DNA of 64,000 nt from VFJZ01 sp046598415 (GCA_046598415.1 JBKJIG010000104.1:1-64000), one strand, 5' to 3'; positions 27,946 to 36,224 are shown, numbered from the stretch's first letter. Numbers and translations: made by a program. The notes: generated from the sequence alone by a model not told the origin.

Positions 27946-28653
27946 GTGCAGATCCACGTCGCGTTCACACCCCGGGACGCCGCGCCCGGACGTGTGCAGG
28001 TCGTCGTCGACTGCATCCGCGCCACGACCACCATCGCGCAGGCCCTCGCGGCGGGCTACGAGCGGGTGGTCTGCGTGGGCGAGATCGACGACGCGTGGCG
28101 CGAGCGCGGGCCCCGGACCGTGCTTGGCGGCGAGCGCGAGGGCGTGCTCATCGAGGGCTTCGATCTGGGCAACTCGCCGGCCGAGTACGAGGTGCCGGAG
28201 GGCTCGACGCTGGTGCTGACGACGACCAACGGCACGCGCGCCATCCTGCGCGCCGCCGAGGAGGCAGAGATCGTGATCGTCGGCGCGCTGACGTGCCTCG
28301 AGGCCGTCTCGCGGGCCGCCGCGCGGCTGGCCGGCGATGGCGACGTGGCGATCCGATGCGCCGGCGTGCGGGGCGAGGTGGCGCTCGACGACGCGTACGT
28401 TGCGGGTCGTCTGGTCGATCGCATCGACGAGTTGGCCGGCCCCGCCTTCCTCACCGACGGCGCCCGCACCGCCCGCGCGCTCGCGCGCGCCTACGCCGAT
28501 CCGCTGACCGCCCTGGCCGACTCGCAGAGCGCCCGCGACCTGGATGGCACGGGCCACGAACCCGACGTCGCGCGCTGCGCCCGCGAGAGCGTGTTCGACG
28601 TCGTGCCGCGCGTCGACGGCATCACGGCGGGCCGCGCCGTGATCGTCGCGTAG
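27946..28653 (+). CDS. 2-phosphosulfolactate phosphatase family (ComB-like)
   Basis: A 235-residue protein with the ComB signature VVVDCIRATTTIAQALAAG near the N-terminus (metal-binding Asp), GEREGVLIEGFDLGNSP in the middle and VLTTTNGTRAI with the substrate phosphate loop. In archaea ComB dephosphorylates 2-phosphosulfolactate for coenzyme M synthesis. Bacterial homologues without that pathway are common, and their substrate is unsettled. No other coenzyme M genes are nearby, so only the phosphatase family is claimed. GTG 27946 gives the conserved N-terminus directly. Confidence 0.85.
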   Translation: MQIHVAFTPRDAAPGRVQVVVDCIRATTTIAQALAAGYERVVCVGEIDDAWRERGPRTVLGGEREGVLIEGFDLGNSPAEYEVPEGSTLVLTTTNGTRAILRAAEEAEIVIVGALTCLEAVSRAAARLAGDGDVAIRCAGVRGEVALDDAYVAGRLVDRIDELAGPAFLTDGARTARALARAYADPLTALADSQSARDLDGTGHEPDVARCARESVFDVVPRVDGITAGRAVIVA

Positions 28654-28727
28654 TCCGGGCTCGAGCGCGCGGAGCGGGCGGCTCCGACTCGGCGCTGCTG
28701 CGGGTCAGAGGAGGGACGCCGATGCGG

Positions 28728-29372
28728 CTAGACCGGGGTGCCGTCGTCGCCGGCGGCGGCCATCTCGGCCTTGCGCGCGGCCGTCTGGCGGCGGTGCAGG
28801 AGCCGCAGGCCGTAGATCAGTCCGGCGCCGAGCACGACGATCGCGGCGATCTTGCCGCCCGTCCCGAACCAGCCCTCGATGCGCTGGACGCTGCCCGAGA
28901 AGAGGTAGCCGGCCATGACCGTGGCGGTCACCCATGTGATGCCGCCGGCGGCGTTCCAGAAGAAGAACGTCCTCCACGGCATGTGCGTCATGCCCGCGAT
29001 CCACGCGCCGAAGATGCGCAGTCCGGCCGTCCAGCGCGCGAGGAACACGGTCTTGCCGCCATGTTCGTCGAAGAACCGCTCGCCCCAGCCGAGCATCGAG
29101 TCGACGTGCCCCAGGTGCGCCAGCCGCAGCACGATCTTGCGCCCGCCGTAGCGGCCGATCAGGTAGCCGACGTTGTCGCCGAGGATGGCCGCGAGCGATC
29201 CGATCACGATCAGCGGCACGGGGTCGAGCGTGCCCTTGTGGGCGGCGACGCCGGACAGGATCAGCGTGATCTCGCCCGGCAGCGGGATGCCCGCCGTCTC
29301 CATGAACACGATCACGAACACGGCGACGTAGCCGTAGTCGGCGATCCACTGCGACGGATCCAGGTGCGGCAC
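28728..29372 (-). CDS. DedA family membrane protein
   Basis: A 214-residue integral membrane protein with about five helices. FMETAGIPLPGEITLILSG and GDNVGYLIGRYGGRK are the two conserved DedA blocks, and FLARWTAGLRIFGAWIAGMTHM is the FxRWxPxxR-type motif linked to proton-dependent function. Family members act in envelope integrity, proton motive force and undecaprenyl-phosphate or phospholipid scrambling. GTG 29372 lies 2 nt behind the stop of the small upstream gene, so the two are co-transcribed from the bidirectional promoter at 29707. Confidence 0.93.
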   Translation of the reverse strand: MPHLDPSQWIADYGYVAVFVIVFMETAGIPLPGEITLILSGVAAHKGTLDPVPLIVIGSLAAILGDNVGYLIGRYGGRKIVLRLAHLGHVDSMLGWGERFFDEHGGKTVFLARWTAGLRIFGAWIAGMTHMPWRTFFFWNAAGGITWVTATVMAGYLFSGSVQRIEGWFGTGGKIAAIVVLGAGLIYGLRLLHRRQTAARKAEMAAAGDDGTPV

Positions 29373-29374
29373 GC

Positions 29375-29698
29375 CTAGTCGACGTCTTCCGACTCGACCG
29401 CGCGGCCGAGCGCGGGGAACCGCCGGCGGACGCCACGGGCGAAGGCGCGGCCGTAGACCTCGGCGGTCTCGTCGTCCAGCGCGGAGGCGTACGCGTCGCG
29501 GATCGCGAGCAGGTCCTGCGCGGCCCAGTCGACGCGGTCCTGGTAGTCGCCGTAGGCCTCCGGCGCGTCGTCGCGCGCGGCCTGGTGGTGCTCGTCCAGG
29601 GCCTGCACCAGCTCGGCGATCTCGGTGCGATGGTCGGCCGTGAACAGGTCCAGCTGTCGCTCGACCAGGTCGGAGAAGCGGCGGCGGAAGAGGCCCAT
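29375..29698 (-). CDS. Small hypothetical protein, mostly helical
   Basis: A 107-residue protein that I do not recognise. It has no signal peptide or membrane segment. It is rich in Asp, Glu, Arg and Ala with heptad-like spacing (DLVERQLDLFTADHRTEIAELVQALDEH), suggesting an alpha-helical bundle. ATG 29698 is supported by the TAACGT box 8 nt upstream. It is the promoter-proximal gene of a pair with DedA. Confidence 0.6.
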   Translation of the reverse strand: MGLFRRRFSDLVERQLDLFTADHRTEIAELVQALDEHHQAARDDAPEAYGDYQDRVDWAAQDLLAIRDAYASALDDETAEVYGRAFARGVRRRFPALGRAVESEDVD

Positions 29699-29706
29699 CG
29701 CCGGGA

Positions 29707-29716
29707 ACGTTACCTT
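29707..29716. promoter_or_regulatory. Overlapping divergent minus-10 boxes (TAACGT minus, TACCTT plus)
   Basis: The 10-bp stretch ACGTTACCTT carries TAACGT on the reverse strand (29712-29707, 8 nt before ATG 29698) and TACCTT on the forward strand (29711-29716, 7 nt before ATG 29724). The two hexamers share the TA step, and only 25 bp separate the two start codons. Confidence 0.55.
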
Positions 29717-29723
29717 GCCGCCC

Positions 29724-30836
29724 ATGATCGACCTGGCCCGTCTGCGCGGCGAACTGCCGTCCGCGACCATGAACGCGTACTTCAACGCCGGCACGTTCGG
29801 CCCGCTACCCAAGCCCGCTGCCGACGCGATGCGCCAGCATCTCGAGGAGGCCTACGTGTGGGGCCGCGTCGGCGCCCGCGGCTACGCCGCCTGGGACGGG
29901 CTCACCGATCGCGCGCGCACCGGCTTCGCCGAGGCCGCCGGCGCGCCGGCCGACGAGATCGCGCTCAACCACTGCACGACCGACGGCTGCAACACCGTGA
30001 TCTGGGGTATGGACTGGTCCGCCGGCGACGAGGTGATCACGACCACGCACGAGCACCCCGGGCTGACGGCGCCGCTGGAGGAGCTGGCGCAGCGGCAGGG
30101 CGTCGTCATCCGCGAGGTGGAGCCGACGCGCGAGGCGATCGCGGCAGCGCTCACGTCGCGTACGCGGCTGGTGGCGATCTCGCACATCCTCTGGACCGAC
30201 GGCGCGATCCTCCCCGTCGCCGAGATCAGCGCCGACGCGCACGCGGCCGGCGCGCGGGTGCTGGTCGACGGTGCGCAGGGCGGCGGCGCGGTGTCGTTCG
30301 CGGCCGCAAGCCTGGGCTGCGACTACTACACGTACTCGGGCCAGAAGTGGCTCTGCGGGCCGTCCGGCACGGGCGCGCTGTGGGTCGCGCCCGAGGCGCT
30401 CGGCGACCTGCGCACGCCGTGGCCGTGGTACCTGTCGCGCGACCGGCGCTCGGGCCCCGAGGTGCAGGACTGGACGATCGCGCGCCGCCTGGACGCCGGC
30501 ACCGTGACGGTGACGGCCTTCGCGGGCGTCAGCGCTGCGCTCGACTGGCGCCGCCAGATCGGCTTCGACGCCACCTGCAAGCGCGCCGCCGGGCTGGCCG
30601 CGACGCTGCGCGAGCAGCTCGCCGGCGTCGGCTCGATCGAGCTCGAGACGCCGGCGCAGCCGTCGTCTCTCGTCGCCTTCCGCACGCCGGGTCGCGAGCC
30701 GGCCGACGTGGTCGCGCGCTGCGAGGAGCTCGGCGTGCTGCTGCGTCAGATCCCCACGCACGGCCTCGTCCGTGCGTCGGTGGGCTTCTGGAACGACGAG
30801 CGCGACCTCGAGCGCCTCGTCGACGCGCTCCGTTAG
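29724..30836 (+). CDS. Class V aminotransferase-family PLP enzyme
   Basis: A 370-residue fold-type I PLP enzyme. MNAYFNAGTFGPLPK is the N-terminal substrate segment, HCTTDGCNTVIWGMDW contains the cofactor loop, THEHPGLTAPLEELAQ follows, VDGAQGGGAVSF carries the PLP Asp, and YSGQKWLCGPSGTGAL the Schiff-base Lys. It resembles the isopenicillin N epimerase/cysteine desulfurase-like subgroup; the true substrate is unknown. The related enzyme at 13886-14923 shares the architecture but not close sequence. ATG 29724 is fixed by the TACCTT box. The stop overlaps the GNAT gene tail-to-tail by 4 nt. Confidence 0.84.
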   Translation: MIDLARLRGELPSATMNAYFNAGTFGPLPKPAADAMRQHLEEAYVWGRVGARGYAAWDGLTDRARTGFAEAAGAPADEIALNHCTTDGCNTVIWGMDWSAGDEVITTTHEHPGLTAPLEELAQRQGVVIREVEPTREAIAAALTSRTRLVAISHILWTDGAILPVAEISADAHAAGARVLVDGAQGGGAVSFAAASLGCDYYTYSGQKWLCGPSGTGALWVAPEALGDLRTPWPWYLSRDRRSGPEVQDWTIARRLDAGTVTVTAFAGVSAALDWRRQIGFDATCKRAAGLAATLREQLAGVGSIELETPAQPSSLVAFRTPGREPADVVARCEELGVLLRQIPTHGLVRASVGFWNDERDLERLVDALR

Positions 30837-32032
30837 CCCGGGCCGCGTCCGCTTAGCCGCGCCCGTCCCCGGAGTAGCTCGCGGCGAAGGCGCTGGGCGG
30901 TGCGCCGCGCGTACGGCAGACTCGCGAGCGTACGGCGCGCGCCGAGCGCCGTGTTCAGTGCGGTGACACCGACGCGCCCTCGCGGAGTGGCCGCGAGGCC
31001 GATGCCCTCGTAGAGCCACCCCTGATCGTCGTAGAGTCGCTGCTTGTACTCCTCGAACCCTCGCCCGAACTCAATCGTCCGGACGCCCTCGTCGGCGGCC
31101 ATCCGGCAGGCCTCGAGAAACGTCAGGAGGCCCGGCGAGTAGCGTGCCTGTGGGCCGTGCGGGTCGAACGCGAGCCGGTAGGAGAACATCGTCCCGTTGA
31201 CCGAGAACCAGTACGAGAAGGCGACCGGTTGCGGCCCGATCCGGCCGACGACCATCCGAGCGTAGCCGTCCGCGGCCAGGCGCTCGAGCGCTGCGACCTG
31301 AAAGCCGCGCCGTCGTTCGTCGCCGAACGGCGAGCGGTCCTCCGGTCGGCCGCGCCAGCGCGCGTCGTGCAGGCGGAAGAGGTCGGGGAGCGCCCCCATC
31401 AGGTCGCCGGGAGCCTGGATCCTCTCGAGCGAGAAACCGCCGAGGTCGTTCAGGTGCCGGGCCTTCCGCCGGAGCGTGCTCCGGCTCTTCGTGCTCAGCT
31501 TCCGTTCCAGGAATGCGTCGAACCCCTCCGGCATCTCGGCTCGGAGAACCGGTGCCTGCCGGTGGCAGACGAGTGGGGAATCCGCGACGCCCGCGATCTC
31601 CTCCAGCGCCGACCCTGCGGCGAAGCCGTAGAAGTCGACGGCGTCGATGGGCTCCGAGCGGATGGCCTCGAGCACCGCGGCCGCCGCCGCGGTCTCGCCG
31701 GGCAGATACAGCAGGTCCTGAAAGTAGTCTTCGATGCCGCCGAACGCCTGGGCGACGACAAGTCGGGACCGGCGTCCGATCGCGACGGCGAATCCGGCCA
31801 CGAGATGCTCGCCGCGCCATGCCGTGGCGATGGCGTAGGGCTGGTTCGCCACCATGCGCATCCGCGTGCCGATCCAGCCGGCGAGCAGGAACGGCCCGGT
31901 TCGCCGTCCGGCCACGACGAGCGCGTCCCAGGCGGCGGCGATCGCGTCGAGCTCGTCCGCCGTGCGGAGGACGCGGACAGCAACGTCGGAGGGCTGATCG
32001 ATCGGCGGGGCCGGTCGCTCGGCGGGGGACAA
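30833..32032 (-). CDS. GNAT/FemAB-like acyltransferase (CelD/BcsL type)
   Basis: A 399-residue protein with the double-GNAT architecture of the CelD/BcsL group: AFAGIEDYFQ-type text in the first half and KLSTKSRSTLRRKARHLN leading into the second acetyltransferase domain. The domain ends IEFGRGFEEYKQRLYDDQ, which is strongly typical. Members sit in polysaccharide and cell-wall loci and transfer acyl or aminoacyl groups to glycans or lipids; the substrate is not readable. The plausible start is TTG 32032, one nt after the stop of the GntR regulator, so the two form an operon in which the regulator comes first. Confidence 0.8.
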   Translation of the reverse strand: MSPAERPAPPIDQPSDVAVRVLRTADELDAIAAAWDALVVAGRRTGPFLLAGWIGTRMRMVANQPYAIATAWRGEHLVAGFAVAIGRRSRLVVAQAFGGIEDYFQDLLYLPGETAAAAAVLEAIRSEPIDAVDFYGFAAGSALEEIAGVADSPLVCHRQAPVLRAEMPEGFDAFLERKLSTKSRSTLRRKARHLNDLGGFSLERIQAPGDLMGALPDLFRLHDARWRGRPEDRSPFGDERRRGFQVAALERLAADGYARMVVGRIGPQPVAFSYWFSVNGTMFSYRLAFDPHGPQARYSPGLLTFLEACRMAADEGVRTIEFGRGFEEYKQRLYDDQGWLYEGIGLAATPRGRVGVTALNTALGARRTLASLPYARRTAQRLRRELLRGRARLSGRGPG

Positions 32033-32033
32033 G

Positions 32034-32939
32034 CTACAGCCCGAGCTGGCGGCGGAGGTGCACGAGCGCCGCGGCATCGACGCCGTGGTTCAGCGTCAGC
32101 ACCCGGGGGCCTTGCGTCAGCGCGATGGCGGCGTCGTCCGACCACGCCATCACGAGGTCGCACGTCCGCAACGCGGGATCGTCGCCGGACTCCGCCTCGA
32201 CGACGTCGACGCGCGGCGCGATGCGGCGGATCATCGACACGGCGTTGCGGCGCGGCGTCTGGCACGGGTACGGCACGCCGACGCGGGTGCCGGGCGCCAG
32301 CGCGGCGATCTCGGCGACGACGTCCATGAACTCCGGCGACGGCAGCAGGCTGACGACGGGTACCTCGCTGACGAGGGCGCGCACCTCCTCGGCGTGGTGC
32401 GCGGTCGTGACGACGGCGTCGATGTCGCCTGCGGCCAGACGGTCCTGCACCTCGACGATGACGGCGCCCTCGACGCTGTCGATGCGCTCGCCGAACGCCA
32501 TCCGCAGCTGCGACACGAACGGCTCCGTCTCGTCGCGGCCGCACTCGACGAACAGCAGCCGGCGGGCGCCGACGGCGGCGCGCTGCGCGGCGCGGGCGAA
32601 GGCGCCGGCGGCGAACTCGTCGGGCTCGATGCCCTGGCTCGCGGCCTCGTCGAACGCGCGGTCGAGAATCGCCTCGAGCGCGTCGTCGTAGGTGCGCGGC
32701 AGCGGATCGGCGACGACGGTGCCGACCTTGCGGCGCGCCACGACCCAGCCCTCGTCCTGCAGCCGTGCGTAGACGGTGCGGATCGTGTTGGCGTTCACGC
32801 GCAGCGCGGCGGCCATCTCGCGAACGGTCGGCAGTCGCTCACCGGGCTCGTACTCGCCTGTGGCGATCGCATACCGGAGCTGCCAGAACAGCTGCGTTCC
32901 GAGCGGTACGGACAGGTCTGATCGGACGTTGACGGTCAT
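32034..32939 (-). CDS. GntR-family transcriptional regulator
   Basis: A 301-residue regulator. The winged helix (about 10-80) shows GTQLFWQLRYAIATGEYEPGERLPTVREMAAALRVNANTIRTVYARLQDEGW, the GntR DNA-binding signature in its YtrA-like spacing. The C-terminal 200 residues look like a two-lobed sensor (VIVEVQDRLAAGDIDAVVTTAHHAEEV and PRVDVVEAESGDDP) rather than the short YtrA tail. It may therefore bind a small ligand and control the downstream GNAT gene. TAGACT at 32956-32951 lies 11 nt before the ATG, giving a leader of only a few nucleotides. Confidence 0.85.
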   Translation of the reverse strand: MTVNVRSDLSVPLGTQLFWQLRYAIATGEYEPGERLPTVREMAAALRVNANTIRTVYARLQDEGWVVARRKVGTVVADPLPRTYDDALEAILDRAFDEAASQGIEPDEFAAGAFARAAQRAAVGARRLLFVECGRDETEPFVSQLRMAFGERIDSVEGAVIVEVQDRLAAGDIDAVVTTAHHAEEVRALVSEVPVVSLLPSPEFMDVVAEIAALAPGTRVGVPYPCQTPRRNAVSMIRRIAPRVDVVEAESGDDPALRTCDLVMAWSDDAAIALTQGPRVLTLNHGVDAAALVHLRRQLGL

Positions 32940-32993
32940 CCGTGGGCACGAGTCTACCGCGATTTCGCCCGCCGGATAGTGCGCTTTGACACG

Positions 32994-33034
32994 GGGGTCA
33001 GACCCCGGAACGGGCCGTTCCGGGGTCTGACCCC
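32994..33034. repeat. Nested palindrome, REP/REPIN-like
   Basis: Two 19-bp arms (GGGGTCAGACCCCGGAACG at 32994-33012 and its exact complement at 33016-33034) are separated by 3 nt. Each arm contains the smaller palindrome GGGGTC-A-GACCCC, and CCGGAACG recurs once more at 33033-33040. The remainder of 32940-33130 holds no gene. The motif resembles REP sequences linked to RAYT-type Y1 transposases; no such transposase is in this window. Confidence 0.7.
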
Positions 33035-33130
33035 GGAACGTTTCCGCGCGGGAGGCGCACGGATCGTGCGATCGGTAGGAAGTGGCACACGGGCGTGACC
33101 GAACGCCCGCGTCGCGTCACGAAGGTGCCG

Positions 33131-33718
33131 CTAGGCTGGATCGGGCGCTGCGGTGCGGAGGCCGAGCTCGGGCGCGATCGGGCGCAGAGCGGCGATCACG
33201 TTCGTGATGTGCTCATCCGGCTCCATACCGATCAGCTCGAATCCCTCGCGCACGTCGTCGCGGTTGACGCCGGCGGCGAACGACTTCTGCTTCAGCTTCT
33301 TCTTCACCGACGACGGCTCCAGCGTCGAGATGCCGTCCGGCCGCACCAGCCCGCACGCGTGGACGAACCCGGCCAGCTCGTCGCAGGCGAACAGCGTCTT
33401 CTCGAGCGGCGTCTCGCGCTCCAGATCGAGGTGGTTGGCGTGCGACAGGATGGCGCGGACGAACCAGTCCGGATACCCGCGCTCGAGTAGCATCGGCCCG
33501 CCGTCCTGCGGGTGCTTGTCGAGCGTCGGATGCACCTCGTAGTCGAAGTCGTGCAGGAGCGCGACGTTGCCCCAGGCGGCCTCGTCCTCACCGTTCAGGC
33601 GGGCGTAGTGCCGGACGGCGGCCTCGACGGCGAGCGCGTGCCGCAGCAGCGCCTCGCTCTTCGTGAACTCCTGCAGGAGCGACCACGCAGCGTCGCGGTC
33701 GTGGACGAGATCGGTCAT
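33131..33718 (-). CDS. HD-domain hydrolase
   Basis: A 195-residue protein of the HD superfamily. RHALAVEAAVRHYARLNGEDEAAWGNVALLHDFDYEVHP carries the first His and the HD pair, followed by ERGYPDWFVRAILSHANHL. This layout is common in predicted hydrolases of about 185-200 residues that act on nucleotides or related phosphates; the substrate is not established. ATG 33718 follows a TACCAT box by 7 nt. It diverges from murA with 43 bp between start codons. Confidence 0.82.
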   Translation of the reverse strand: MTDLVHDRDAAWSLLQEFTKSEALLRHALAVEAAVRHYARLNGEDEAAWGNVALLHDFDYEVHPTLDKHPQDGGPMLLERGYPDWFVRAILSHANHLDLERETPLEKTLFACDELAGFVHACGLVRPDGISTLEPSSVKKKLKQKSFAAGVNRDDVREGFELIGMEPDEHITNVIAALRPIAPELGLRTAAPDPA

Positions 33719-33725
33719 CTGGGGG

Positions 33726-33731
33726 ATGGTA
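33726..33731 (-). promoter_or_regulatory. Minus-10 TACCAT for HD hydrolase
   Basis: On the reverse strand TACCAT ends 7 nt before ATG 33718. Confidence 0.45.
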
Positions 33732-33747
33732 GGGGAGGAGCGGCTGG

Positions 33748-33753
33748 TAGCAT
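33748..33753 (+). promoter_or_regulatory. Minus-10 TAGCAT for murA
   Basis: TAGCAT ends 8 nt before GTG 33762 and settles the murA start against longer in-frame alternatives that would run through this promoter. Confidence 0.5.
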
Positions 33754-33761
33754 GGCCGCCC

Positions 33762-35075
33762 GTGGCCACGATCGAGGCACGGCAGGCTGTGACCGAGCAC
33801 TTCGTCATCGAGGGCGGACGTCCCCTCTCCGGGACTATCGCCCCCGAGGGCAACAAGAACGCGGCCCTGCCCATCATCGCTGCGGCGCTCCTGACGGATC
33901 GCGTCGTCCGCCTGTCCAACGTTCCGCGCATCCGCGACGTCGAGGTGATGGTCGAGCTGGTCGCCGATCTGGGCGCCAGCGTGGAGTGGACGGCGCAGAA
34001 CGATCTCGAGATCCGCGCCGAGTTCGTCTCCAAGACGACGCTCGACCGCGAGCTCTGCAGCCGCATCCGCGCGTCGATCCTGCTCGCCGGCCCGCTGCTC
34101 GCGCGCTGCGGCAAGGTGACCCTGCCGCCGCCCGGCGGTGACGTCATCGGCCGCCGCCGCATCGACACGCACATCCTGGCGTTCGAGGCGCTCGGCGCCG
34201 AGGTGATCGTCGACCGCTCGATCGACATGGCCGCGAAGTCGGGCCTGAAGGGCACCGAGGTGTTCCTCGACGAGCCCAGTGTGACCGGCACCGAGAACGC
34301 CGTCATGGCCGCCGTGCTGGCGCCGGGCCGCACCTGCCTGATCAACACCGCCTGCGAGCCGCACGTGCAGGACCTGTGCCGCATGCTCGTGAAGATGGGC
34401 GCCCGCATCGAGGGCATCGGCTCCAACATGCTGCACATCGACGGGGTCGAGCGGCTGTCGGGCTGCGACCACCGCGTCGGCGCCGACTACATCGAGATCG
34501 CGTCGTTCGTCGGCCTCGCCGCCGTCACGGGCGGCGACGTCACGGTCACCGGCGTCGAGCACTCCGACCTGCGGGCGATCCTGCACGCGTTCGGGCGCCT
34601 CGGCGTGAAGACGGAGGCGATCGGCACCGACCTGCGTGTGCCGCCGGACCAGGAACTCGTCATCGCGAACGATCTCGGCAACCAGATCCCGAAGATCGAG
34701 GACGGGCCCTGGCCGCAGTTCCCCGCCGACCTCACCTCGGTCGCGGTCGCCGTCGCCACGCAGGCGCAGGGCACCGTGCTCGTGCACGAGAAGATGTTCG
34801 AGAACCGACTGGTGTTCACCGACAAGCTGGTGACGATGGGCGCGCGGATCGTGCTGTGCGACCCGCACCGGTGCGTCATCACCGGCCCCGCGAAGCTGTA
34901 CGGCGAGCGCGTCGAATCGCCCGACATCCGCGCCGGCATGGCGATGCTGATCGCCGGCCTCGCCGCGGAGGGCACGACCGTGATCGGCAACGTCGGCCAG
35001 ATCGACCGCGGCTACGAGCGCATCGACGAGCGCCTGCGCGGCCTCGGCGCCGCCATCGAGCGCGTCACGGCGTAA
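33762..35075 (+). CDS. murA: UDP-N-acetylglucosamine 1-carboxyvinyltransferase, Asp-type
   Basis: A 437-residue enzyme of the EPSP synthase fold catalysing the first committed step of peptidoglycan synthesis: transfer of enolpyruvate from PEP to UDP-GlcNAc. GNKNAALPI carries the UDP-GlcNAc/PEP-binding Lys-Asn near the N-terminus, TGTENAVMAA and RVGADYIE are conserved, and VGQIDRGYERI ends the protein. The mobile loop reads PPGGDVIGRR: Asp127 stands where most MurA proteins have the PEP- and fosfomycin-reactive Cys. The same Cys-to-Asp change is known in mycobacterial and chlamydial MurA and confers fosfomycin insensitivity. The tail overlaps the DmpA-type gene by 11 nt. Confidence 0.94.
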   Translation: MATIEARQAVTEHFVIEGGRPLSGTIAPEGNKNAALPIIAAALLTDRVVRLSNVPRIRDVEVMVELVADLGASVEWTAQNDLEIRAEFVSKTTLDRELCSRIRASILLAGPLLARCGKVTLPPPGGDVIGRRRIDTHILAFEALGAEVIVDRSIDMAAKSGLKGTEVFLDEPSVTGTENAVMAAVLAPGRTCLINTACEPHVQDLCRMLVKMGARIEGIGSNMLHIDGVERLSGCDHRVGADYIEIASFVGLAAVTGGDVTVTGVEHSDLRAILHAFGRLGVKTEAIGTDLRVPPDQELVIANDLGNQIPKIEDGPWPQFPADLTSVAVAVATQAQGTVLVHEKMFENRLVFTDKLVTMGARIVLCDPHRCVITGPAKLYGERVESPDIRAGMAMLIAGLAAEGTTVIGNVGQIDRGYERIDERLRGLGAAIERVTA

Positions 35076-36195
35076 GCGCGCCGCGCGCCGCCAGCAGCTC
35101 CCGCACCCGGTCGCGCGGCATCGCCGGCACGCGGTGCCCCTCGCGCCCGACCATCTCCTCGTTGGCCGTGAGGGCGTTGACGACCGACTCCTCGACGCAC
35201 TCGACGACGGCGGCGTAGAGCAGGTCCATCCACTTCCACGGCACGAACCGCATCGTGTCGTGGTCGTCGTCGCCCGGCTCGCCGATCGGGAACCCGGTGC
35301 GGAACACGCCCGCGTTGGCGGTCGAGAAGGCGAGGAAGATGTCGCCGGAGAAGTGCCCGCCGGTGGTGCCGGTGCGGGCCAGCCCGAGCGGCACCCGCCG
35401 CGCGAGCGCCTTGCACTGCCCGGGCAGCAGCGGCGCGTCGGTGGCGACGATCGCGATCACCGAGCCGGCGCCCGACTGCCCGACGACCCAGTCGTTCAGC
35501 GGGTCGTCGTCGGCCAGATCGGCCCCGACTGGCACACCGCCGATCGACAGCTCGTGGCGCGAGCCGAAGTTGCACTGCAGCAGCGTGCCCACCGTGTACG
35601 TCTGCGAGCCCCAGGCGATCGTCCGTGACGCGGTGCCGTTGCCGCCCTTGAACGAGTAGCAGTTCATGCCGGTGCCGCCACCGACGGAGCCCTCCTCGAT
35701 CGGCCCGTCGGTGGCCGAGTCGAGCGCCTGCAGCACGTGCTCGCGGGTCACGTGGCCGCCGTTGATGTCGTTCAGGTAGCCGTCCCACGTCTCGGCCGAG
35801 ACGGGCAGCATCCACATCTCGGCCAGCTCCGGATGGCGCGAACCGACCCAGTGGATGATCGCCTCGTGCGCGACGCCGACCGCGTGCGTGTTCGTGATCG
35901 CGATCGGCAGGGCGAGCGTGCCCGACTCCTCGATCCACGTCACGCCGGTCATCTCGCCGTTGCCGTTCAGCGAGTAGCTGGCGGCGGCGCACGGGTCGCC
36001 GGGGTGGTCCTTGCCGCGCGGATGGATGGCGGTGACGCCGGTGCGGACGTTCTCGCCCTCGATGCGCGTGCAGACGCCGACCTCGAGGCCGGGCACGTCG
36101 GTGATCGCGTTCGCGGGGCCGGGTGTGCCGGAGAACGGGATCTGGAGGCTGCGGGCGCGGGGGCGGCCCGTCGGGGTGGTCAGGTGAGGGTTCAC
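35065..36195 (-). CDS. P1 family aminopeptidase (DmpA/BapA type, S58)
   Basis: A 376-residue N-terminal-nucleophile hydrolase precursor. NAITDVPGLEVG opens the family, and the autocleavage region reads GGGTGMNCYSFKGGNGTASR (about residues 180-199), where the self-processing nucleophile is expected. Members release N-terminal residues from peptides, including D-amino acids or beta-peptides, after splitting into two chains. No signal peptide is visible. GTG 36195 gives a short N-terminus ahead of the conserved block. It diverges from ridA with a 29-bp gap and converges with murA. Confidence 0.9.
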   Translation of the reverse strand: MNPHLTTPTGRPRARSLQIPFSGTPGPANAITDVPGLEVGVCTRIEGENVRTGVTAIHPRGKDHPGDPCAAASYSLNGNGEMTGVTWIEESGTLALPIAITNTHAVGVAHEAIIHWVGSRHPELAEMWMLPVSAETWDGYLNDINGGHVTREHVLQALDSATDGPIEEGSVGGGTGMNCYSFKGGNGTASRTIAWGSQTYTVGTLLQCNFGSRHELSIGGVPVGADLADDDPLNDWVVGQSGAGSVIAIVATDAPLLPGQCKALARRVPLGLARTGTTGGHFSGDIFLAFSTANAGVFRTGFPIGEPGDDDHDTMRFVPWKWMDLLYAAVVECVEESVVNALTANEEMVGREGHRVPAMPRDRVRELLAARGALTP

Positions 36196-36211
36196 AGACG
36201 GGATGGTGGAG

Positions 36212-36217
36212 TACGGT
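36212..36217 (+). promoter_or_regulatory. Minus-10 TACGGT for ridA
   Basis: TACGGT ends 7 nt before ATG 36225. Confidence 0.45.
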
Positions 36218-36224
36218 TCCCGCC

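Noticed and set aside
27946..28653. Evidence for coenzyme M biosynthesis from the ComB-like gene
   Set aside because: No ComA, ComC or ComDE-like genes are present; bacterial ComB homologues occur without the pathway.
33663..33761. Longer N-terminus for MurA
   Set aside because: It would run through the TAGCAT box and antisense to the divergent HD gene start; MurA homology begins just after GTG 33762.
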